Shown in pieces: positions 1-4,229 of a stretch of 13,100 nucleotides of DNA (position 1 is the first letter of the stretch; every line of letters starts with the position of its first letter). Origin of the DNA: JBBECF01 sp040881945 (GTDB lineage: Bacteria; Pseudomonadota; Alphaproteobacteria; Dongiales; Dongiaceae). Made by a program: the position numbers and the translations under genes. The DNA lies in NCBI GenBank assembly GCA_040881945.1, contig JBBECF010000188.1, positions 1-13,100 on the forward strand, written 5' to 3'. Under the pieces are notes generated by a model that did not search any database, was not told the origin of the DNA, and saw only the letters and a list, made by a program, of their open reading frames with translations.

Positions 1-54
1 AAGCCGCCGGCCCTGCGCATCGGCCGGCATCTGTTCTATCGCGGCATCAAGTGA
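1..54 (+). CDS. C-terminal end of an unidentified protein (5' truncated)
   Basis: The window opens inside a reading frame that ends KPPALRIGRHLFYRGIK followed by TGA. Only 17 residues are visible, basic and with two aromatic residues, so no family can be named. The gene lies 12 bases upstream of a holin gene and on the same strand, so it probably belongs to the same phage late or lysis operon. An endolysin or a virion protein would fit that position, but this is inference from context only. Confidence 0.6.
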   Translation, partial: KPPALRIGRHLFYRGIK

Positions 55-66
55 GAGGAGGGAACG

Positions 67-273
67 ATGGACGGGTTCAAGAGCATTCTCGCGAGCAAGA
101 CGTTCTGGGGCGCGTTGCTGGCGATCGCGGCCGGCGTCCTCGGCATGTTCGGCTTCGACCTGCCAGCGGCCGACCAGGCGACGCTGCTCGACTACGTCGG
201 CGGCGGCGGCGCGATGGTCGGCGGCGTCATCGCCATCGTCGGTCGCGTCGTGGCGAGCAAGAAGATCGGTTGA
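67..273 (+). CDS. Small phage holin-like membrane protein
   Basis: A 68-residue protein with two hydrophobic segments (about residues 12-31 and 48-61) separated by a short polar stretch around a DLPAADQ motif, ending in a basic tail (RVVASKKIG). This is the usual layout of small two-helix holins, which open the inner membrane to trigger phage lysis. A strong ribosome binding site (AGGAGGG) sits just ahead of the ATG. The two genes behind it read as an inner- and outer-membrane spanin pair, which supports the lysis role. No endolysin is visible; it may lie upstream of the window. Holin assignment rests on size, topology and neighbours rather than a catalytic motif. Confidence 0.75.
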   Translation: MDGFKSILASKTFWGALLAIAAGVLGMFGFDLPAADQATLLDYVGGGGAMVGGVIAIVGRVVASKKIG

Positions 274-282
274 GGCCGGTAA

Positions 283-516
283 ATGTGGACGGCCGCGCTC
301 GGCGCCGTCGCGGCGCTTTTCCGCGTCGTCGGCGAGGCGCTCAAGGCCTGGCAGTGGCGCCAAGCCAAGCAGGCGGGGCGCATGGAGCGCGAACTGGAGG
401 AAAGGCGGGAGCATGACAAGGTGGCGAAGCGGTCGGGCGAGATCGACTCCGAGGTTCGCCGTCTTGACGATGCTGGTCTTGCTGGCGAGCTGCGGGACAA
501 GTGGAGTCGTGACTGA
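283..516 (+). CDS. Rz-like inner-membrane spanin (i-spanin)
   Basis: A 77-residue protein with an N-terminal hydrophobic segment (about residues 1-20) followed by a highly charged, helix-favouring region rich in Glu, Arg and Lys (residues 28-77), predicted to form a periplasmic coiled coil. This is the architecture of Rz-type spanins: an inner-membrane anchor plus a rod that contacts the Rz1 lipoprotein and fuses inner and outer membranes in the last step of lysis. It follows the holin by 9 bases. The lipoprotein gene at 413 starts inside it in another frame, the classic overlapped Rz/Rz1 layout. The sequence alone could be any small membrane coiled-coil protein; the nested lipoprotein makes the spanin reading convincing. 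Confidence 0.78.
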   Translation: MWTAALGAVAALFRVVGEALKAWQWRQAKQAGRMERELEERREHDKVAKRSGEIDSEVRRLDDAGLAGELRDKWSRD

Positions 517-625
517 GTGCTCGTGGGTAAAGCCTATCCTCGTCAGCCGCGCCGACGCGCTGACGACCGGCACGGCCGGGCAGATCGTTGCTCATAACCG
601 TAAGTGGGAGGAATTCTGTAAATAA
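413..625 (+). CDS. Rz1-like outer-membrane spanin lipoprotein (o-spanin)
   Basis: A 70-residue protein starting inside the Rz-like gene (104 bases of overlap, different frame) and ending past it. Residues 1-26 are a lipoprotein signal peptide: basic N-terminus, hydrophobic FAVLTMLVLL core and an LASC lipobox, with Cys27 as the predicted lipidated residue. The mature 44 residues contain WVKPILVSRADALT and end HNRKWEEFCK. The W-x-KPI, S/D-x-AD and HN-x-x-W-x-x-C pattern resembles Rz1-like proteins of alphaproteobacterial prophages (recalled, not searched). The product would sit in the outer membrane and pair with the Rz-like protein across the periplasm. A decayed relative lies at 3362-3481. 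Confidence 0.85.
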   Translation: MTRWRSGRARSTPRFAVLTMLVLLASCGTSGVVTECSWVKPILVSRADALTTGTAGQIVAHNRKWEEFCK

Positions 626-787
626 GCGGCGCCGTGGATTGATCCCCCGGACGGGAGGACGGCGCGAACATTCCTCCCCAATTTTCCGCCGAATCTCCCG
701 CAGAGACCTGCAGAATTCCGCAGCCGTTCGCACAGCGGGCGGCTCCGCTGCCGCGCAACTGTCCATTGATTTCAAAGAGTTTCGCGG

Positions 788-859
788 TGCCGCCGGACAG
801 GATTGAACTGTCGACCTCGCCCTTACCAAGGGCGCGCTCGACCACTGATCTACGGCGGC
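788..859 (-). tRNA. tRNA-Thr(GGT), D-arm degraded; possible pseudo-tRNA
   Basis: On the minus strand the sequence folds as a 72-nt tRNA. The acceptor GCCGCCG pairs perfectly with CGGCGGC. The anticodon stem is CGCCC/GGGCG around the loop TTGGTAA, giving anticodon GGT (Thr). The T-arm is GACAG-TTCAATC-CTGTC with discriminator A. The D-arm is odd: the stem reads GATC/GAGC, with an A-G mismatch where the usual GCTC/GAGC pairs perfectly, and the D-loop ends GTC rather than GTA. The genomic 3' end is ACCG, so CCA is not fully encoded. Both substitutions lie in the D-arm, suggesting a decaying or phage-borne copy. Prophage lysis genes lie beyond its 3' end, a common relation for tRNA attachment sites. 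The 160 bases between the spanin stop and the tRNA show no gene. Confidence 0.8.
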
Positions 860-861
860 AG

Positions 862-925
862 ACGAAGGCGCACCTTGCCAAAGCCACACCTGGCGCCGCA
901 AGGGCGGACGGGCGAACGCCTTCGT
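862..925. repeat. 9-bp perfect inverted repeat upstream of the tRNA
   Basis: ACGAAGGCG at 862-870 is matched by its exact reverse complement CGCCTTCGT at 917-925, with 46 bases between. The left arm begins 3 bases from the tRNA 5' end. A smaller inverted repeat, ACCCGA/TCGGGT (944-949 and 959-964), follows. The role is unknown; it could be a recombination relic at an integration boundary or a transcription-factor site. The rest of 860-1070 shows no gene. Confidence 0.4.
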
Positions 926-1070
926 AGCGCAGCCGACCGATCCACCCGAACCATCGGCTCGGGTTACAGCAGTCACGTTGCACCGCCTCGGTTCTTGTCG
1001 CGGCCTGTCCAGGCGGCGACGTCGGCCTTCCCTGACTCGTGCCAGGACTTGATTCCCGAAAGGATCTCCC

Positions 1071-1739
1071 ATGAACGGTCTTCCGTATGGCCCGAACCGG
1101 CCCGGCAGCCTGCCCTGGGCGGCGCAACGGATTCAGAAAGTGATCGAGCGCGAGCGGCGGGAGGCGATGCAGCGGAGCCGCCGGTCCGCACGGGAACATG
1201 CGATGCGGCAGGAGCCCGGACCGGCGACCAACCCGCGGGCCACTGCGCCGGAAAATGTCCTAGGGCCCGTCGGCGACATGTTCTTGGCGCGCTGGGGCCG
1301 GGGCGGGTTGCTCGACCCGGACTTGTGGGCGCGGGAAACGCTGCTCGCCGCGCCGGTGGCACCCCTTGGAACCATGGGCGGGCCACCCTATCGCGCGGCC
1401 GCACCAATGCCGCCGAGCACTTACCGGCAGGCGGCCGCTGCTGCACCGATTCCCGCGCCCTTTCCCGTGCCACTGCCGCTGCCGCCTGTGTTCATCCCCG
1501 GAACGCCTGAAAGCAAGGAGTTTTCGGACTCTACCATTCGGTTCTATAATTGGTTGAAAGGAATTGCGCCGGGAGGTTCGCGAAGTCCCGATGAGTGTGA
1601 ACGGCAAGCGCTTGAGGATGAAGCGGTGTGTCGCCGGTTGAGTTCTCCCGACATTCGTGCAAGGTGTTGGGGCAGTGTTCAGGAAAGATATGGCGCTTGC
1701 GTACAGGGTAGGCCGCTACCACCCCTTGTCACCTGGTAG
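1071..1739 (+). CDS. Proline-linker protein with four-Cys C-terminal tip; candidate polymorphic effector
   Basis: A 222-residue protein. The start is supported by AAAGGA seven bases before the ATG. Residues 1-60 are basic with many Arg and have no signal peptide. Residues 125-147 are a proline-rich linker ending in PPVFIPGTPE. After an FSDS-type helix come four cysteines at 176, 187, 199 and 210 (CX10C-X11-CX10C), ending GRPLPPLVTW. Third-position GC, counted by hand, falls from roughly three quarters before residue 147 to about half after it, as expected of a swapped-in tip domain. The linker recurs in the gene at 2111. A small DUF6968-like gene follows after 14 bases, in the place of an immunity gene. 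I recall similar four-Cys tails in alphaproteobacterial proteins but know no proven activity. Effector function is inference. Confidence 0.75.
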   Translation: MNGLPYGPNRPGSLPWAAQRIQKVIERERREAMQRSRRSAREHAMRQEPGPATNPRATAPENVLGPVGDMFLARWGRGGLLDPDLWARETLLAAPVAPLGTMGGPPYRAAAPMPPSTYRQAAAAAPIPAPFPVPLPLPPVFIPGTPESKEFSDSTIRFYNWLKGIAPGGSRSPDECERQALEDEAVCRRLSSPDIRARCWGSVQERYGACVQGRPLPPLVTW

Positions 1740-1753
1740 TCCTGCGACGTCGG

Positions 1754-2083
1754 ATGAACGCATATAACCTGGGAGTAGTAATCGCGGTCAGAAAGTATCG
1801 CGCGGATGACGGTGCGCGCAGCGTTGCCGTGAAGATCGGCAAGCCGGAGAAAATGCCCGACCATAGCGACTACTATTGCCCCTTCGAGATCGACGGCATT
1901 GGGGGCGGCGGCATCGACCATGCGTGCGGTGTGGACGCCATCCAAGCGCTCGATCTTGCGATGAAGAAGATCGGCGTCATCCTGAATTGTTCCCCGGAAG
2001 CGCAGGCTGCCCGGTTGAGCTGGGACGGCGGCGGCGACCATCTCGGCCTGCCGATTCCGGACAGCTGCAAGGACGCCAAATGA
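1754..2083 (+). CDS. DUF6968-like small protein, candidate immunity partner
   Basis: A 109-residue soluble protein. Its core reads YYCPFEIDG, then GVDAIQALDLAMKKIG, then an LSWDGG turn and a GLPIP C-terminus. This order (CPFEI strand, VDA-QAL helix ending in IG, aromatic strand, G-x-P-x-P end) matches my recollection of DUF6968, a family of unknown function often seen as a lone small gene. Start choice is uncertain because no good ribosome binding site precedes the ATG. It lies 14 bases behind the candidate effector and is followed 27 bases later by the paralogous effector, the position of an immunity gene in polymorphic toxin loci. Family call is from memory; the immunity role is inferred from position. 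Confidence 0.7.
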   Translation: MNAYNLGVVIAVRKYRADDGARSVAVKIGKPEKMPDHSDYYCPFEIDGIGGGGIDHACGVDAIQALDLAMKKIGVILNCSPEAQAARLSWDGGGDHLGLPIPDSCKDAK

Positions 2084-2110
2084 CCATGACGTAGCTGCCG
2101 CACTGGAGCT

Positions 2111-2786
2111 GTGCAGCGTTGGCAGCGCTACCCGCGGCCGGGCGGCGTCCAAGTGGCGGACCCGGCCAACGTCGGACGGCCCGGCGGCGTCTTGCGCCCG
2201 CCGATGATCGGCCGCGAGATGCCTCCGGGGCACCTCTTTGCGAACCCGTCCGCCGCGCGACCGATGCCCGCTCAGGCCGACTGCAGCGGGGCCCCGCCCA
2301 CGCGATTGAACCGCCCTATCAGGCCGCGCCGCCGAGCACGGCGCGGTCACAGGCGAATCCCGCCTTTGCGCCGCACTGGCACGGAGACGGGCTCCTCAAT
2401 ATGAGCCGGTCGCCGCCGGCGCCGAGTCAAGCAGCGGTTCCGCGCGGCGCGGCGCCTCGGTTGGAGCGCATGGCCGCGCCGGTCCCGGCTCCATTCCCGC
2501 TTCCGTTTCCATTGCCGCCGGTCACCATCCCGGGAACGCCGGAGAATCAGGCCTTCAGCGACTCGGTCATCTCGCTGTATAAGACCCTCAAGAAGATCTG
2601 GTCGCGCGAGTACGACGAGGACTGTACGAAGGAATGGGATGAAGCGCGCCTCATATGCCTGGACATGATCAGGCGCGGGGCCGGCGCGCGGGGACGGCGG
2701 GGATAACGGGTGGTTATCAGGAAGTTGAAGACTGCGCTCGGGGGCTCGTGAGCGAGCGGTGCGGCGGAAATGCGGTAGACCGCTGA
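2111..2786 (+). pseudogene. Second proline-linker effector-like gene, broken by two apparent -1 frameshifts
   Basis: The gene reads across three frames. From a possible GTG at 2111 to about 2288, frame 2 has clearly higher third-position GC (about 89% versus 65% for frame 1, hand count). Frame 1 then carries PPYQAAPP, a proline linker at 2476-2544 and an FSDSVI helix, ending at the TAA of 2704-2706 just after CTKEWDEARLIC. Frame 3 continues ITGGYQEVEDCARGLVSERC and ends at 2784-2786. Each switch equals one lost base, and each falls at a GGGG run (2288-2291 and 2699-2702); one more G would restore the frame. The linker matches the gene at 1071 in 19 of 23 residues, but the tip differs (CX10C, long loop, CX8C). 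A TPR gene follows. Decay and homopolymer sequencing error are both possible. The start is uncertain. Confidence 0.7.
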
Positions 2787-2829
2787 AGCCTCGCCGGGTG
2801 GAGTCCCCGACCTTGGGGCGAGTGTCTGA

Positions 2830-3333
2830 ATGGCAGAGATGGGCAGACGGCTCGAAGCGGCCAGAGCGAAGACGTTTCAACGGGAATACGACGAGGCGCT
2901 GCGTCTGTGCAATGAAGTGCTGGAGGAGATTCCGGATTCGACGGACGCGCTGCGCGAAAGGTCATTCGTCTATCGCCATATGAGCGATGCGCGGTCGGCG
3001 TCCAAGGACCTGACGCGCCTGATCGAGCTTGGTTCGGAGGAACCGAGCGACTATTTCGTTCGCGGCGATTGCTACATCAATATGGGAGATTATGAGCAAG
3101 CGATCCGCGACCTGACCAGGGTCGTGGAGCTCGGGGAATTTCATCAGTTCCATTATCACACGGACCTCGCGTACTTTTTCCGCGCCTACGCTTTCTTTGC
3201 GGCTGGCAGGTACGCGGAAGCGCTCGCCGACTGCGAGCGCCTGCGCGAGGGATACACCTACTTTGTCGGCGGCACGGTCCGCACCAAAGAGAGCCTGATG
3301 GCCGAGATCGCCGCCCGGCTCGCCGGCGACTGA
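2830..3333 (+). CDS. Tetratricopeptide-repeat protein, candidate immunity partner
   Basis: A 167-residue soluble protein made almost entirely of TPR-like helix pairs, roughly at residues 12-41, 43-75, 77-110 and 115-147. Typical positions are visible (EYDEALRLCNEVLEEIPDS, YINMGDYEQAIRDLTRVVEL, FAAGRYAEALADCERL). It ends with a helix containing RTKESLMAEIAARL. There is no signal peptide or membrane segment. It starts 43 bases after the restored end of the effector-like pseudogene, with a GGGGCGAG stretch ahead of the ATG. I recall TPR proteins with a closing DCE...TK-x-x-L-x-AE segment next to toxins ending GGYxDVExCARGLVSExCGG; this pair fits. The TPR assignment is firm; the immunity role is inference. 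Confidence 0.85.
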   Translation: MAEMGRRLEAARAKTFQREYDEALRLCNEVLEEIPDSTDALRERSFVYRHMSDARSASKDLTRLIELGSEEPSDYFVRGDCYINMGDYEQAIRDLTRVVELGEFHQFHYHTDLAYFFRAYAFFAAGRYAEALADCERLREGYTYFVGGTVRTKESLMAEIAARLAGD

Positions 3334-3361
3334 TCGTCGGGGCGACGCGCGGTTCGCCGCC

Positions 3362-3481
3362 GGCTCGGGCCAATCCGCCACCGAATTCGTCCGGGCGAAG
3401 CCGATCCTGATCGACCGCGCCGACGTTCTCACCGCCGGCACCGCCGCACCGGCACCGGAAGCGACACCGGACCGCTGTAAC
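3362..3481 (+). pseudogene. Decayed second copy of the Rz1-like spanin
   Basis: Frame 2 here reads GSGQSATEF, then VRAKPILIDRADVLTAGTA. This aligns without gaps to the mature part of the o-spanin at 413 (GTSGVVTEC, then SWVKPILVSRADALTTGTA). The conserved residues are TE, KPIL, RAD and L-T-GTA. The DNA also matches over this stretch. There is no start codon, signal peptide or lipobox upstream, and after GTA the reading diverges to a proline-rich segment and runs on without the HN-x-x-W-x-x-C ending. It is therefore a fragment, not a working gene. It lies directly behind the second effector/immunity module. Confidence 0.7.
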
Positions 3482-3817
3482 TCAACCACTTTAATCCGGA
3501 TACAACTTATCGAGTCAGCGTTCCGCCGGTCCGACAGGTTCTGCCCGCCCGCTTAATCTTGCGGGGCGACCCCCCCCTGTCGCGCACGGTCACGGCGGCC
3601 GCGCGTCCCGGCGTGGGCACGAAACCGGCAAATTTGACAAGCGCGCCGCCGTTAACTAAGATTAACTAAAGAAAGATAAGAAGACACCGCGATCACAACT
3701 GTCGATTGCAGGTTGGTTTCATGTCATACGGCACACGCGGATGTGCCGGGAAATAAAAGAGGGGCCTTCGCCACGTGTGCTCGCGGGCGAGGGGGTAGTC
3801 CGGGCAGGGACCGGCGT
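3482..3817. other. Intergenic region with no convincing gene
   Basis: This stretch separates the phage-derived block from the glycosyltransferase unit. It contains an 8-base C run (3570-3577) looped by GCGAC/GTCGC arms (3566-3570 and 3579-3583), an AT-richer segment at about 3630-3700 with a promoter candidate, and a leader of about 150 bases. A frame open from a TTG at 3713 is continuous with the gene at 3818, but its first 35 codons look non-coding and lack a ribosome binding site. Confidence 0.6.
3634..3669 (+). promoter_or_regulatory. Sigma70-type promoter with tandem TTAAC operator-like repeat
   Basis: A perfect TTGACA (3634-3639) is followed by a 17-base spacer and TAAGAT (3657-3662, four of six matches to TATAAT). 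Overlapping the -10 box are two copies of TTAACTAA starting at 3652 and 3662, exactly 10 bases or one helical turn apart. The pair also reads TTAA-N6-TTAA, one base short of the alphaproteobacterial CtrA box TTAA-N7-TTAA. It would drive the gene at 3818 and the glycosyltransferases through a leader of about 150 bases. Promoter and operator are predicted from sequence only. Confidence 0.55.
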
Positions 3818-4225
3818 ATGAAAAGGGCGGCGGCAGGGCCGGCCAGGAGGACCGTCGCGGCGGTTCGGAAGAAGCCGATCGCGGGGGCCATCGGCGCGGC
3901 CGCGATTGGCGCCGGCGCGATGCTGGCGCCGGAGGCGTTGTCGGGCGCGGCGATCTGCACGGGCGAGGCCCCGGCCTATGAGCGGGCGCTGTTGACGGGG
4001 ACGACGGCGGCCTTGCAAGGATTCCTGAGGGACTATCCGACCTGTCCGTTGACGCCGGCGGCGTTCGCGCTCCTCAACGCCCTGGTCGAGCCGGCCGCGG
4101 GGACGGCGGCGGCGCCGATCGGATCCGTCGCGTTCGGCGTCGATCCGCCGGCTCCCGTGCGTCCGGAGACCGACCCCACCGATCCGGGGCGTCCCGACCG
4201 GCCCGACCGCGAGTCGGCCTATTGA
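3818..4225 (+). CDS. Small exported or membrane-anchored protein of unknown function
   Basis: A 135-residue protein. The ATG is chosen because AGGGA lies seven bases upstream and the protein then begins with a basic stretch (MKRAAAGPARR...VRKKP) followed by a hydrophobic Ala/Gly segment at about residues 20-45, which reads as a signal peptide or signal anchor. The body contains AYERALL, FLRDYPTCPLTPAAFALLNAL and a proline/aspartate-rich tail (DPTDPGRPDRPDR), probably disordered. The YP-x-C/S-P-x-x-x-x-A pattern resembles short helical repeats near caspase-like or Sel1-type proteins, but I do not recognise the family. Its TGA lies four bases before the next ATG, implying translational coupling to the glycosyltransferase. 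Confidence 0.65.
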   Translation: MKRAAAGPARRTVAAVRKKPIAGAIGAAAIGAGAMLAPEALSGAAICTGEAPAYERALLTGTTAALQGFLRDYPTCPLTPAAFALLNALVEPAAGTAAAPIGSVAFGVDPPAPVRPETDPTDPGRPDRPDRESAY

Positions 4226-4229
4226 CGCC

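Noticed and set aside
543..1072. Long minus-strand open frames across the tRNA and the start of the first effector gene
   Set aside because: They pass through a tRNA and lack any protein-like segments.
2086..2094. ATG at 2086 as start of the second effector-like gene
   Set aside because: The frame stops after two codons (TAG at 2092), and third-position GC favours frame 2 up to about 2288.
3713..3817. N-terminal extension of the small exported protein from a TTG
   Set aside because: No ribosome binding site and no signal-like sequence; AGGGA plus ATG at 3818 gives a sensible export signal.
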